The notes beneath the pieces are model-generated. The model had not been told where the DNA came from, searched no databases, and saw nothing but the letters and a program-made list of their open reading frames with translations. A stretch of DNA of 64,000 nucleotides, taken from contig NC_060896.1 in the NCBI RefSeq assembly GCF_014805685.1, forward strand, positions 9,237,389 to 9,301,388, given 5' to 3'. Below are positions 1 to 13,973 of this stretch, piece by piece (the first letter of the stretch is position 1; each line of letters begins with the position of its first letter). The position numbers and the translations under genes were made by a program. Source of the DNA: Silurus meridionalis. Lineage: Eukaryota > Chordata > Actinopteri > Siluriformes > Siluridae.

Positions 1-3000
1 AAGTTCACTTGAATGAAGTCAGCGTAAAGCAAAAGTAACCACAACCAACACAACCTGCACAACAAGCAGATCAACAAATGTCTAGTAAGCTGTTGAAAAT
101 ACTAAAAACAACGATAGATTCTTGGCTACTCTTAATTTACTACAGTGAAGTTTCGTACCCTCTGAGTGAATATATATATACACTGTATATTTACAATTAT
201 ATGCTATTTTAATATATATTTTTTAGTTTATCTACCTAAACCTACATAAAGAATTTCATGACATTTTTCTCTACCACAAAATGGCCTAAATATTTCAGCT
301 ACTGAATCAGCAGGTCGCTTTTAATATCCAAGCTCATTAAGCAAAGGTGCTCATTAAGGTATCTGTAACCCTACAATAGATTTACTGTAAGGCAAAAAAA
401 GTACCTGATTGGGTGCGAGTGATGACAATGATGCAATGACAGATTTCTTGACTGAAGATTTTTTTTTTTGTAGTGAAGCAGTTAAAACATTATTAATGAA
501 TGTGATGTGATGCTTATAATTTATAAAGATTTTGATTGTCTCGTGTTAGTTAAATGTCAAGTGACAATGTTTACAACAGGAGTAAATCTACATAATCCAA
601 AAATTTCATTCAGCTGTGACTTTCTGGGAAAAAACACCGCCTGAATCCAAAACCAAGGCGCAAAAGTGTTAACAGAAGTTTGGTGTTTTTGGAAACTTTG
701 ATGGTAGAAAAGAAATGGCCATCTAATTTAACCACAAAAATACTCAACCTTAATAGGCTCACATGCAAGAAAAGAAAAACAGAAACATTTGGTATATGGA
801 AATTCCGTTCATTTTACCTTCGTTGCACATTATTATTCTAGGTCTAGACAGTGGCACACTGCAAATCTAAGGGGCCCCAGCAAGCCATGAGACAAGGTCC
901 CTCCCACAAGTACAGCTGTCAATCAGAAATTCTAGAGGGGGATGGGTATGCAATAGACATGGGGATGTCGACAGCAGACTGCGCATCCCAGAACAGAACT
1001 AATGCATAAAAATAACAAACAGCACTTAAGTTCAAAAGTAAATTGTACAGACGTTCATAATAGTTTGCTTATTGAATATCAAAGCATACCAACGTTTTCA
1101 CAGAAAAATCATGAATAAAAATAAAATATAAAGCAATATTAATTTGTTGTTCCTAAATTTAGTTTTAACTCGTTCAGGAATAAGTCGAGCCAGGCTCGAT
1201 TAACAAGCAAAAAAAAGCTGCTCTATTGTTGCTACTCAAATGCAAACTGAAACTTCAGCTGATTAAGAATGTTGAAAATCCTGAAAAATTTTCATAACAT
1301 GTATATATACAAAGTAACAAAAGCTAGTTAAAAGACACATCTGATTGATTTCCGATAACTTTCCAGTCCTGGTGCATCATGGGCAGCAGCAATAAGTGTT
1401 TAATAGAAATCTTTCCACTTTTCAATAATTAAAACTATTATTTGTTTTTGAAACGCATTGGTGCAAGTTACTGCAAGTTCTCATGTTCTCCATGTACATC
1501 GCGTGTTAATTTTTCACTGCTCCTTCACTGCTAAAAGTTTCTGATGTCAGTTGGATGTTTATGGCTGATAGACTGATAGCTGATGGCTTGACATCCATAT
1601 GGCAGTGATATTGGTGTGAATAAACATGACTTTTTGTGCTATTTGTACCAGCACCACACATTCTGTAAATGTCAAACTCAGGTCAACATTCTACCATCGA
1701 TATAATACCTGGTCAGCAATTCATTTGAATGATGAATTCAGCAAGAAAAAAAAAAGAAAAAAAAAAAAAAACAGTGAAAGAATCCAAAGTTTTTGGAGAA
1801 ACTGATTTTTTTGTTTAAAATTATGGTCAAAAAGATGGGGGGGGAAAAAAGGAAAGAATTTATATCTGTTCATGTTGCTGTTATTTCATTCTCTTGAAAC
1901 ATACCCAGTATTATTTTAATGATTTCAGAAGCGACAGCTCTGTTGATACAGACCATGTGTCTCATTCCTTTTGTGCTCTTGGTGAATCTAATCACCACTT
2001 CTGCATCAGTAAGTCGTCTGCCCACGCCTCTGCTGAATAATTCAAATAGAGGGAAAAGAGTCTGAGAGATACAGAGAGTCACAGAGAAAGAGAGTTTACC
2101 ACATCTACAGCTCTGGTGAGTGCATTCCTGCAGCTTAACTCTCATTAAAAATTCAAGTCACACAAAGTGGGTTAAAGCCCTCACACAGAAGATATATTCA
2201 GCTCGGCTCGCCGGCTGCAGGCATAGACCGACTTCTTGGATCTGTGGCCTAACGCGCATAATCTCGGTGCACAATGTCTCGTACCCCACTGTTCACGCCG
2301 TGCCAAATCCATGCTATGGAAACCGGTGGAGGTGTAAGTCTTCCCCAGCCTTCTGTTCCAACAATGTAAAACAACCTGCTGTTTAAACTAAATCAATAAA
2401 AAGCAGACATAAGCAGGGCAAAGTTTCTGGATAAGAGTCTTTTTGGATCATATTTCTTTCACAGCAAAAAAAAGGTCCTTGGCCTTTACCCCCCAAATAT
2501 GAGTGCTGAAACCTGTGAGCAAGATTTGTGTTCTTGGCTCTTCCCAAACCACTTCAAATAACACTCAGAGAGGATGAGTGTGCTAATGCTTGGGATAAAG
2601 CCCCGTTTTACATATGTAAGCGCCATTCTTTTTGTTACAAGGTGCAAAGCAGGACATTCTTTTTTTACTCTCATCCCTTCCTACTTTTCTCTTTTTGATC
2701 ATGAATGCAAAAAAAAAAAAAGAAATACATATATAGCAGTTTTGTAAAATGAAAAGCTCTTACTGCTGAGAAGTTAAGTCACTAAGTACACACAGGATCA
2801 GTGCAAGTAAGAAAAAAGAATACAAAAGTTTCATCAGGCAGAAAATCTGCCATGAAATCACAGATTAATCCGATTTAAAAGTAAAATAAAACCCTTCTAA
2901 AATATGAAAATGTTAAGAGCAAAGGTAGACATGGTGGCTCGGGCGTTGGGCGCGTTAACAAGGTCTGCCTCAAAACATTGAGGAAGCGCGACAAATCAGC

Positions 3001-4114
3001 TTGGTTACTGGAACAAACCACGAAAAGCCACGCTCTTACAGAGCAAAAAAAAAATTCCCTTGCAGCAATGAGGCACTTTCATGAATAATGTCCAAAACAG
3101 GAAAAAACGTTGAAACTCTAATAATAGGAACATAACAAAAAAGACCTCCGGATTAACAAATAATAACTAAACAGCCAGTCAAAGTGTTAAAATATAAGAA
3201 GAATGTGAAAACAAAACCTCACATAAAAGCCTTTACATAGTAGACACTTGGTGCTTGACAACTTTAAGTGTAGATTTAGCAATTTTTAGAAACCTAGCAA
3301 TTCTGTTGCCTAGCTAGACCTAGCATCAATTCATCAACTAGCTCACAGAAAAAAAAATAGCTTATATAAAGCAAAGAAAATGTAAAACTTGTTAGCTGGA
3401 TAACTAAAGAATACAAGAACAACTGCTTTATAAATTCCCACATAAAGTGGTCATGATTACTCAAAAATAGCATTTCCTACAAGCTGCTACACATGGTTTC
3501 CTACAAGCAAAATGTTTGTTTTTGCACTTGATTCATGTTTCATATTCATTTACTTGTACACTTAACTCTTGGTTTACTTCACTCCTTGTTATTTGCTCGT
3601 CTAATAATTTAGTTGTTTCATGCCATCGGTTTTATCTATTTGTTTTCTTATTTTTATTGCTAGTTATTTTGCTTTATTTAGGTAAAAGTAGTTCCTGCTT
3701 CCGCATCCTTTACTTTTTGAATTTCCACGAAGATACTTATCAATGACATTTCTTCCCAGCAGTTATCTAGAGCTCATCGATCTGATTAGAAAAAGCTAAC
3801 GTGTGGCACAATATGCGCTGGATTCAGAATGTGTAATTTACTCTTTACACTGCATACAAGTGTGTGGCAACAGGTTCAACACATATAAGCATATCAAATG
3901 AAAAGTACTGCTGGGAAGCTGGTGTTGGATCTATAACGATCTCAAATGTTGAGCTAATTTATGAGTTGCTCAGTAGCTCCTTGTCTCATATCATCAGCTG
4001 ACTGTATAAGACTGTAGAAAAGACATTACACACAATCTTACATTTTGGTGCTCATGTTAGTTCTCACTGTCTGGTGTTTTGTTTTGTTTAAAGACTATAA
4101 ACACACTCTGGAAA
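1..4114. other. Intronic DNA, nothing recognised
   Basis: AT-rich with short homopolymers (A/G-rich run at about 1746-1771). Open frames here are under 120 codons and show no known domain, splice context or codon bias. Confidence 0.6.
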
Positions 4115-4316
4115 TCACCCAAATGAGGATGGGTTTCCCTTTTGAGTCTGGTTCCTCTCCAGGTTTTTTCCTCATAACATCTAAGGGAGTTTTTTCTCAC
4201 CACAGTCACCCCAGGCTGATCATCAGGGATAAATACACATGATTCTTTAATTCTGTGAAGCCACTTTGAGACAATGTCCGTTGTGAAAAGCGCTATAGAA
4301 ATAAACTTGACTTGAC
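4115..4316 (+). repeat. Short teleost interspersed repeat ending TTGACTTGAC
   Basis: Contains the blocks ATGAGGATGGGTTTCCCTTT, TCTGGTTCCTCTCCAGG, TCATCAGGGATAAA and GAAAAGCGCTATAGAAATAA, ending in a CTTGA microrepeat. A second copy lies at 10281-10505. This arrangement is abundant in teleost genomes; the tail suggests LINE-driven retroposition. Confidence 0.6.
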
Positions 4317-6694
4317 ACGCTGCAAATATTATCGAGGGGGAAAAAAAAAACAAGAGTGTAAAATGATAAGCCTTGATAAGTAATTTATCCAGCTCTACAT
4401 TTACAAACTTTAAAGTTTACTGATATTTATAGCATGTTTTTTTATGTGCACTGACTGTATAGTATATTATATATTAATAAATTGCTGTCATTTAAATTTA
4501 CAGTATACTGCTGTTTTATTTACAAACCCCATAATTTACATAGAACCCCTTTTGTAAGTAATTTACCAGTGAACAGTGAAAAGCTAGTTCTGCACTGAGG
4601 AAATTTAGCTAGTTATCAAAAACCATCACTTTGTATTCTTAACAATGCCCAATTCCTTTCCGACAACTTTATATGATTTTAAATGACAGATTCGAAAGAA
4701 AATGTTAAAATGCTGGACTTATTACTAATGGCGAGATGCAGTATGGTCATGTGTATTTCATCGTAAACTATTAAGCTGTGATAATTCTCTTCTCTGCAAT
4801 CATCTCGTCTGTTCGTGTGGTTCCGTCTCTGATCTACGAGGGAAAGCTCCATTAAATCAGTGTTCAGAGCCAGCACACCGTTGGAGGTGAGGAACACTGT
4901 GGGCAGCCCAGCTGCTTTTATACTTCATTAAAGGCCACAAACTGTTTAACACAGCTTTCTCAATGACTATGACTAAAATCATCTGGTTTGAAGTTAACAA
5001 AAGAGATGATCGTGTTGAACATTGAAATCTTTTCTGCTGTAATTGCTAGTCATACATGGGGCAGTTATTTCATAACAAAATATTAATTATTGTTTGATTT
5101 TGGTAACTGCAGATAAAAAAATAGGTATGTAATTGGTTAAAAAAATGTAACTAAATAAATATTGAATTATAATAGAAATATCTATGTGTAGGAGTTATAA
5201 TTTTTTTTTTTACCTTTGTTGAAGTCATGGGATGTTAGGAAGGGAGGCATGGCAGCATTGACGAACATAAATGGGGAAAGAAGAAAAAAGCATACAATTA
5301 GAAAACCATGTGTACACGTACCAACTCTAGCATGTATACAAAAAGATGCAAATCTCTTTTGAAACTGCCTAGCCTCGACTCGCCTCGCCTTTATACATGA
5401 ACTTGAAAAATGTTCCAAAATCACTCCTAAATTAACAGCCTGTCTGAAGTATGGCTGCTGGTGTATTGGACAAATAGGACTCCTGCCCTCCACCGTTCAT
5501 GTGCCTTTGTCTCTGTGAGGAATGCTGTGTAAAGACAAGCCAGAAGATGACTAGCCCGAGGCAAGCCAACCCCCATTAAACTGGGTTAAAGCCCAGACAG
5601 TCCTTCAGTTCTTCATCCCGCTGATGGCCTCTGGATCAGTCACGGCATGTACAATCAGAGCCAATACCAGTGGACAGGACATAAACAAATCGGTCTTGCT
5701 GCAGTCCTGTTCCTATTGATTAATTGCTTAAAGTTAGGAAATTCGAGGACAGCAGATTAAAAGCCTGGAACACAGAGCTGATTGAGGTCAGCACTGGTGA
5801 TCTATTTTCATCGATACAAAGCCACGGCTTAAAAAGAAGAATTGCCTCTGCATCACTGGCTACAAGCCAGGTTTTTCACTAATGGACCTGACCCTCAACC
5901 TCCCTGAATGCCAAACCAACAGTGTCCTCAACACACCATCCAGCTAAAATAAATAAATTAATAATTAAAAGCAATAACAAAACACTGATTGCAGCATACC
6001 GAGAATAGAAACAAAACAATAAAAAGCCTTAAAGTTCCTCTAACACGTGAGAGGACCAAAGATGGTTGTTAGAACAGCAACTAAAGCAAAAAAATAAACC
6101 ATATCCAGGACGGCACAAGCACAAATCATTAAACAATGCGATGATTAATGTTAGAAGTTTGCAAAGAGTTTGCGCAAATGCAAAAAAAATGCACTGGTTT
6201 CAGTGACCTTGAACATTTGCGCTTTGGCATTAAAATCCATGCAAACCGAATTTCAAAGCACGCACTGACCTGTTTTCCAGCTGCTTTCCACACAGAATAA
6301 ACACATTACTGCCTCTTCAGTTAAACAACCCTCCTATTTTCTACACGGAATGTTGATCTTCCAAAAACCTATAAACATGCAATTCTCTTATTAAAGGCTT
6401 CGCGGAGTTATTTTGTTTTGTTCTATAGAAGGGGTTCATCAAGATTTGAGAAGACTGTGGGGAGGAGACATTTGGTGTAAATCACATCCTTTGAATAAAA
6501 CACAATATTTGCAGACAGAACTTACAAAAATAAATAAACAATTTTCAATTTACTTCTGACAATAAAAAAAATAAAAAGAACATAACGAATAATACATTTA
6601 TTTGGTGCAAATAGAAGAAGATTTTTGATATTAAGATACACTTAGATCTTTATATATGAATATAATTTTTATGGTTAGAATCGTGCATTCATTT
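4317..6694. other. Intronic DNA, nothing recognised
   Basis: No repeat or coding signal was identified. The 5555-5940 part is less AT-rich and compositionally more complex than its surroundings, but no function could be read. Confidence 0.5.
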
Positions 6695-6770
6695 TGAGTA
6701 ATCGCTTTATCCTATCCCGGGAATACTGGGTGTGAAGCAGGAATACACCCCGGATGGGATGCCAGAGCTT
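6695..6770. repeat. Short teleost interspersed repeat fragment
   Basis: The string includes ATCGCTTTATCCT, CCCGGGAATACTGGGTGTGA and GGAATACACCCCGGATGGGA, a motif order seen in many fish loci. Confidence 0.5.
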
Positions 6771-7667
6771 TGCAGGAGTATTAACAAATCAAAAAATCTA
6801 AATAAATCAACCATGTTTTTCTTTTCAAGTCCGATATGATTTTCTTTTTGGATTTGAAAGATTGTGTGTGAAGCTCCCTGACAGTGACTGGGGATTTCAT
6901 AAGTGCCTGTAAGGCTCTCATGGCTGGGGGCTTGTCAGTTCATGTCCAGCTTCCACAGCTGGAAATGCTTGTGCACGGTCTTAATAAATTTGCTCGCTCT
7001 CTCCAAACAAGACCCGGAGAGGGAGTCGGCATTGCCCTTTACAGCACCTGTCAGAAAGCCTTGTTTTGCTCGCCAAGGCCAATCAGTTATTCCTTGTAAA
7101 AGACCGACCTCCTCTATTGAGGATTTCAAAACTTGCTTTAATTCCAGGCTGCTTTCCCTGAGCCAGGCTCCCGCTGCCTTGTAGAGAAGTGTCAAATTCA
7201 AAGCTCTGCATCAACCAGAGTTTTATGTGAAGAAAACCAACGTCTTCTTTACCAAACTATACTCCTATCAAATCATATTTTCATGTGTCGTGTGATACCA
7301 CTGCTTAGTAACATTAATGCAGGTTTAGGTTGAATCAGAGTTCTGAATCTGTCTGGGTTCCAGCCTGAAGGTGACAAGAAAACAGCTGCTTCTTGTGGTG
7401 TTTGGGTTCAAAATGCAATTACACAATCGCAGACATGCAACCTCTTCCCGGAGGCAACGGATATAAAATCGCAAGGTTCATCTACAGCGGCTTAACGGAT
7501 TATTGTGTAGTTCACTGCAACCAGTGATGCAGAACCTCGGCTGGATGGATGAGGTGATGGTGTGCATGGTCAAATGTTTTTCAGTTCAACACAAACACCA
7601 TTTTTAACCTCAAATTATCTTTAAATACCTTAACAATTGAAGCAGTTACACAACCACAGAAGAGACA
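6771..7667. other. Complex intronic sequence, no gene recognised
   Basis: The 6860-7190 part is balanced in base composition and free of simple repeats, with overlapping open frames on both strands (61-93 codons) but no recognisable protein. It may be conserved non-coding DNA; this is inference. Confidence 0.35.
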
Positions 7668-7745
7668 AGAGATTTAGTAGCTAAACTGTTAAGATGTTGG
7701 ACTTCTGACCAGAATGTCATGAGTTCTAATCCCAGCACCAACAAA
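7668..7745 (+). repeat. SINE-like fragment (GATGTTGGACTTCTGACCAG type)
   Basis: Matches the plan TTAGTAGCTAAACTGTTAAG, TTGGACTTCTGACC, GAGTTCTAATCCCAGCACCA: a tRNA-like A and B box region of a teleost SINE. Related pieces lie at 37206-37335 and 61070-61290. Confidence 0.5.
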
Positions 7746-8051
7746 ATGTAAAAACAAGTAATAAGCAGCAAATCAAGTCTTGAAAAAATCTGAAAATGAG
7801 CAGGAATCAAATAAATGCACTTCCAAGACACTGCTGTGACACTATTTGCTCGTTTTCATTTTCCTGCACTGAACTGTTTGGGGAAATGCTCTAACCAGAG
7901 GAATTTGCTTATATAGTCTTCGTGTACACAAAACTAAAATCATCATGGTTCAAATGTTTGATGTAAATTCAACACATCTAGAGTCCAAACAACTACTCAG
8001 CAACTGTTTGAAGCTCACTGTTTGTTATTAAGAGCATTAAAAGCTCCATAT

Positions 8052-8140
8052 ACTATATGAACAAAAGTATCGGGACGCCTGACCTTTCTAGCTACGTATA
8101 TGTGGCTCTTCCCCAAACTGTTACCACAAAGTTGAATTTA
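8052..8140 (-). mobile_element. MITE family 1 (ACTATATGG ends), terminal fragment
   Basis: Begins ACTATATGAACAAAAGTATC and matches the inverted end of the full copy at 35701-36238, running inward through CTGTTACCACAAAG before homology stops. Confidence 0.65.
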
Positions 8141-8174
8141 TAAGACATTTTCATTATATATACGCAATTAAATG

Positions 8175-8482
8175 AATCAAAAAAATACACAGATGGTTCC
8201 CTGAGTTATAATGGCTCGACTTTTCATTTTTTCGGATAAAAGAACAGGTGCTCGTCAACTCACCTGCAGCCACATACATATTGTTGTATAGTTTATACAG
8301 TACAGTACTGTAAATTGCTCCGTTTTGCTAAATTATGTACTACAATTTGTTGAATTACAGTACTACCTTATACTGATCACATTCTTTAAGACCCCCTGGG
8401 TAGGATTAGCCATGTCTCGACTTAACAATATTTTCAAGTTACGATGTGGTCATCAGAAGTCATAGACTACCTGTAATTATGT
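8175..8482. mobile_element. Possible degenerate MITE (TACAGGTAGTC-type ends)
   Basis: The right end, read in reverse, gives TACAGGTAGTCTATGACTTC and a CGTAACTTGA block; the left end has GGTTCCCTGAGTTATAATGG and CGACTT. This resembles a known vertebrate mariner-like short element, strongly diverged. Confidence 0.35.
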
Positions 8483-10280
8483 ATAATAGTAATTTTGTGT
8501 ATGTTATTGCACATAACAATAAACGGACCCACTTGAACCCTCACGAAGACTTTTGTTGATGTTTAATTTTTAAAACAGAATGTGTTTTCTGTTAGCGCTC
8601 TTTTTTGGTGAACAAAGACAATTTGCGAATTATACATCAACCAAAAGTCTTAGTCATTAGTCTTTTATCTGAATTAACGTATCCGAATGAGACTACTAGG
8701 CCCAAATGCAGCTTGCAGTAGCTGTGTATGAGTATCTGAATAATAAGTGAAGTTTTATTTAATTTTGTTTTGTTCTAACCAGTGTTATGAAAGTTATATT
8801 GAGTTTGGAACGCAAGAACGGAAAACGGAAAAGTGTTAGCTTTGCACGTTGTGATCGATTTTCATTCCATTTCTGAGCACTGCCGAAGTGGCCTCGCTGA
8901 TCTGATCAGATTCCGATCTCAAAGTACCCTCTGTGCAATTTCAACAGTGTTTTTTTATTTTATTTCATTTTTCCACCTCTTGTGTCGTCAAATGCTCTCC
9001 AACTGTAACCAAACCGGTAAAACACTTTAACCAGAAGAGGAAAATAGATCTGCTTTGGCCGGTGTCAGTACAAATGTATATATTTCATAGCATATTTTCT
9101 CCACAATGAACTAAAAAAACATTTGGAAACATACATCACAAATCTCCTGCATGTGTCTACATAGTGGATCAGGTTACGCTGTACAGATGCTACCCAACCC
9201 CTAGTAGTCCCAGGAGAAAGATCCCGAGAGGGGGGAAGAAAAATCCCAGATGATTAAAGTAGGTTAAATGTGTACGTCAAAGCTTCTTGTGATAACCACT
9301 GACAAGTGCTCACAATACAGGAAAGGCAATACTGTGAAAAGCCATGTGGTCCTGTGGCTTCTGAGGATATTCATTTCAAACAACGTTTTTTTTTTAATCA
9401 AGCCGAAAAAGACTAATTTCTCTCAGTGCCACTGATGCAATGCAGAAGCAATCCAGAATGTCAGTGGATACTTCACCCTGAATGTGCCTAGATGGAAGGT
9501 CAGAGGTCAAGTTTAAGTGTGGAAACAAGTAGAGCAAACATCAAAAACGTACACATGATCAAACGGTCATGCTTGCTTTCATAGAAACGACGGGATTCAG
9601 AGGCGCTGTTGACCTTTTACCAAATAAAAGGGTCTCAGGTGGCTACTTTACACATGCTGACGAATTCCACGTTACTAAGTGGGAAGCAAAAAAACCTAAT
9701 TAGGAAAACTGTTATGGGAAATAATCAATGATGAGCTACGGTGCCACTGAGGTCTTCATCTTCAGTTCATCTTAAACAGTAGAATTTGTGATTTTTACTT
9801 CTTACTCAAATTGTCCATTTTTTCCATTTATCGAAATGGTTTTCTACATTACAGTAAAACAATACTCAAAAAAACATGTTCCTTTCATTATTTATATTGT
9901 CCTGAAGCCTTACCATGTACCTCCATCACACAGCAATAACACTGGAGACTTTTCTGTGCAAAATAGTCAACTACACTTCTCCATAATAAACGAATACACG
10001 AGTTCATAAGAAGTGTTTGTTTTAAAAGTGCCTGAGTAAGCTGTAAATGTAGACATAAAAACATAATATAATGCCCTTCATCATTTCTCATCAGCTGGAA
10101 CCCACTTGCTGATGCTGCTAAGGGAGGCTCCATGTGAACAACCTGAAGGTTCATGAGATTACTGCAGATGGCTTTTAATTAAGAACCATGAAGTTGGCTT
10201 TAGAATGCCCTGTACAGTTTTGCACTCAAGTTTCAATCAGATTAACCTCAACAAAAATAAAACTACAGTTAATAGAAATC
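8483..10280. other. Intronic DNA, nothing recognised
   Basis: AT-rich, without recognised repeats or coding potential. Confidence 0.5.
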
Positions 10281-10505
10281 CATTGTCACCCAGATGAGGA
10301 CGAGTTTCCTTTTGAGTTGGGTTCCTTTCAAGGTTTCTTCCTCTTTTCACCTCAGGTAATTTGTCTTTGTCGGCATTACCTCTGGCTCACTCATCAGGGA
10401 TAAACTTATAAAGGGTAATTTATGAATGTAAAATCTAGACTCCTATTAATTTCTCTAAAACTGCTTTGTGACAAGGTATAAATAAAACTGAACTGGATTG
10501 AATAA
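10281..10505 (+). repeat. Second copy of the TTGAA/TTGAC-tailed teleost repeat
   Basis: Shares CACCCAGATGAGGACGAGTT, the GTTCCTTTCAAGGTTTCTTC block, CTCATCAGGGATAAA and an AATAAAACTGAACTGGATTG tail with the copy at 4115-4316. More diverged. Confidence 0.6.
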
Positions 10506-11582
10506 CAGAGCGAGAACTTTAAAATAAACCTGTCAGAGTTGATGTTATGGAAAATGACTCAATCTTCTAACATCATATCAATCAGATGCAAGAATCTGAA
10601 TGTGCTGTAGTATAACAATTGGTTGAATTTTCTTTCAAAGAAATTGAACTGTTCCAGTTTGAGGAATGAGACGTGTCATCGGTTGAGATCCCGACGTCTT
10701 ATTAGCTAACAGGAAGCGCAACGTTCAGGGCCGTAGCATGGATTTACTTGGCGAGTGAAAAATAAGGGAGGAGGAACGGCTGTGACAATGACAAATGTGA
10801 GTTCGACTGAAGGATGTGTCTTGGGTGAGAGGCATGATAATTTGCAATTGAAACAGTTTCATTCTAAGGCCTATGTGCTTAGGCACCCTCTCCCTGCAAA
10901 TGCTGCCGCTTTAAGACTGTCAGGACATGAACGCTTTTTCCTTCTGCGATCTAAACGCTTGATATTTCAAAGCAATGGCATCAACAGGGGAACCCAAGGA
11001 TGTTACCAGGACTAAGCATAAAATTTGAGGTCACTACACTTTTATTTATTCTTTTGTTTTTACGCTTGTACATTACTTTACGATGGAACAATACTGGATC
11101 AATCCCCCCACCTCAAAGGTTTTTTTTTGGTACGACTCGCCATCCTGGTCTTTTCACATGACAAGCCATTATCATGTAATTGAAGGCACGTTTAACAGGC
11201 TGACATTCGATCGTGAGGCCCTATCGCATGCCAATTCATCTGTTTCTCTTGACATCCTATATCAATCACAGACCCTGTTTACTTACTCACGCATACTTTC
11301 CCAAGATGGAAGAGTCTCGAATGTGTGTGAAATGCATGCTTTCCTGTAATGCTTCACAATAAGCAAGTGCTGATTTTAAGTTTTAATATACAGACATTTA
11401 TGAATAAATAAGTGAGAAAGTCATTCATGCAGTTAATTGGACAACATCGTGATCATGTGATAAGGCCAGATGGCTTAACATCTGGATGTTTTAGAATGAC
11501 TTTAGACGATCACTGATTACTAATGACCGATTTTTACAAAAGGTATGAGCCAAATCTCATTTTAAAAGAATGTGATCTAATA

Positions 11583-11584
11583 GT

Positions 11585-11617
<33 letters not shown>
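11583..11617. repeat. (GT)n microsatellite
   Basis: GT dinucleotides with one TTT interruption near the left side. Confidence 0.92.
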
Positions 11618-11986
11618 CAATTTAAGAACACTAATTGACTACAGTTTGAGCTTTCCAGCAATAAAGAAGAGAGCGGTAAATCATCAACAAAAGTTCACCA
11701 AAGTTCATTTCTTCTCCAGCAGCTGCATTTCCCCCCAAACTCACATCTTGCCAAATGAAGCCAGATCGCGAAGTTTGCTAAAATCAAAGAGGCCGATCAA
11801 AAACGGTGGCAGCAGACCCTTGTTAGAGTCCCCACAAGCTTTGAATGAATGAGCACTGATCAGGGGGGTATGACCGCAGCCCTCTGAGCTTCTGAGGGAC
11901 TCTTTGTTTTGAAAGAATTTGCCCTCTGATGAGAAATACTTACAATGAGGCTGTGAGGAGCTCAATCTTCTAGCAGTCACGCTCAC

Positions 11987-12007
11987 AAAAAAAAAAAAAA
12001 AAAAAAA
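11987..12007. repeat. Poly(A) run, 21 bases
   Basis: Uninterrupted A run on the plus strand. Confidence 0.9.
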
Positions 12008-12629
12008 CGTGTTGCAGTGGTTCTGCTTCATTTGAACTTGTTCTAATTAGGCAGGATGTTTTTACCATGAGACAGCTGGCTGGTGAGCTATAATTGGCTC
12101 AGACCTTCTGGGAGGAACCAAATGTTCACGGCCATAAGAAGGTATTGTACCTGCCATCTCCTCGGCCATAAATCTTCGTATATTTGACAGCAGGCCCTCA
12201 GAGCTCAGACAGGATATGCACAATGCAGCGCACAGATGAAGTCTGAGATTCGTGTTCTGTAATAAATTTCTTTGTTTAAAATGTTTATTATATTTTAGAC
12301 CTATGAAATGAAATGAAATAAACAGCAACTGACACGTCCCCACCTGGGTTCCTACGATGTATGATGAATAATGTAAGAAAACGAAACCAAAACTCAAACG
12401 TCACGACAACTGAAAATAAACATCGTTTGATTCCTAGTTCAGGTGAAGACTGTGCTATCGATGAACGATCTCAACCCGCAACTTGCACAACTTCAAGAGA
12501 AATTCCCTCCAGCGCTCTTCACTCATTTCATTCTTGAATCCAAGCCAAGAACAAAAAACACAGCAGTTGATCAAGTTCCTGAGTCAGGTATTGTCTACTA
12601 TCCATTACATGCAGCATGGTGAGACCCCA

Positions 12630-12895
12630 AATCTGATCAGACCTGGTCAGAAGGTGCTGATTAAATTTCAATTACAACAGGTCTGACAGTCATACTGGCG
12701 GCTGTACAGGAAATCATTGGCAATATGAATGTCTATGAATTCTCCAGAAAGAAATGGAATTGTTGAAATGGTGATGTTTTCTGTCAGGAGATGATTATGT
12801 AGTATTTTTAAATGAGTCTCCAATGTCCAAGTTAAAGCTGTATATTTTTGCCAGGAGAAAGTCATTAAGAAGGAGGGCTTTGTGGCTTGTCAGTA
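12630..12895. repeat. Degenerate interspersed repeat fragment
   Basis: Contains TGGTCAGAAGGTGCTGATTA, ACAACAGGTCTGACAGTCAT and later TGTTTTCTGTCAGGAGATGA, an order recognised from a fish non-autonomous DNA transposon family. Ends are not defined. Confidence 0.4.
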
Positions 12896-13247
12896 ACATT
12901 GCCAGGTGTATTTAAAGAGGTCCTTGAGAGACTGAACTTTAAAATAAGAAACATTCTGACTTCCTTTAATAAACAAAATATGTTAATTGTTGGAAAATTC
13001 CTGTGTATAAGCATGTCACAAACACAATTCAAGCCACCCAATAACTACAATCCAGAATAATCTTTAATAGGTTAAATTATTTGCAAGCCTACAAACCTGG
13101 TTTTGTTTTAAGTTTCGTCATTAAGTTTGATGTGCATCATGTTCCTGCCATGTTTTCTTTTAAAGTCCATCGCAACCTTGTGACAGCTTTCCAATCGTGC
13201 TATGATTTCTTCTTTTGAAAGGTATTCTTAAAGCCAATTAAAAAAAT

Positions 13248-13973
13248 TACCGTATTTTTCGGACTATAAGCCGCTACTTTTTTCCCACGTTTTGAACCCC
13301 GCGGCTTAAACAATGAAGCGGCTAATTTATGAATTTTTCCTGGTTTCACAAACTTCAAGCCAAAAAACTGAGCGACATAACATTAGACCAATGAAATTTC
13401 CGAACGGAAATGAAAAAACGCACCTCACCTGTGTTCTGAGCTGCACGGCATCGGGAGAAAAAACTTCCACCGGGTGATTTTTGAATGCCAATAGATAAAC
13501 TCCCGAGAGAAAAAGTTGTGAAAAGAAGGAGGAAGACAGTAAACAATGACTTACTTGGTAGGCTACTGTTTAGATACAAGCCGTTGTAACGCTTCGAGTC
13601 ATGATTAAGGGATAGCGCGCTAACTCCAGTTGCAACAGAAATCATATAAGCACAAACAGGTTTCCAAAACTCGTGCTTTTTTATTTTTCTTGGCAACAGC
13701 GTTATGGGTTAGTCAAAGAAACTTAGAAATGAGCATTAGAAAATAATAAGGACATAATCCTCGTCTTGAACACACACAGTAATACTGTAAAATTGCAGTG
13801 GCAGGCTATTCCCAAAATACCGCTATGCTCCTAAAGGAAGCGCAACATATTTCACAAGTTACACTGTGTGTAACGTGTCTTTCGTTGAAGCCTGTGTAAA
13901 GTACATTAGTGTAGACACTAAATATTTGTAAAATTCAGTGGGTGCGGCTTATATATGGTGCGCTTTATAGTAC
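13248..13973 (+). mobile_element. MITE family 2 (TACCGTATTTTTCGG ends), right tip lost
   Basis: The left end TACCGTATTTTTCGGACTAT is intact. The right side runs through GGTGCGGCTTATATATGGTG and GCGCTTTATAGTAC but lacks the final terminal-repeat bases present in the copy at 37526-38163. It also carries about 200 bp of internal sequence that the other copy lacks. Confidence 0.75.

Larger units (their letters stand above)
10506..12629. other. Intronic DNA with one GT tract and one A run
   Basis: Holds the microsatellites listed separately (11583-11617, 11987-12007). Otherwise nothing recognised. Confidence 0.5.
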
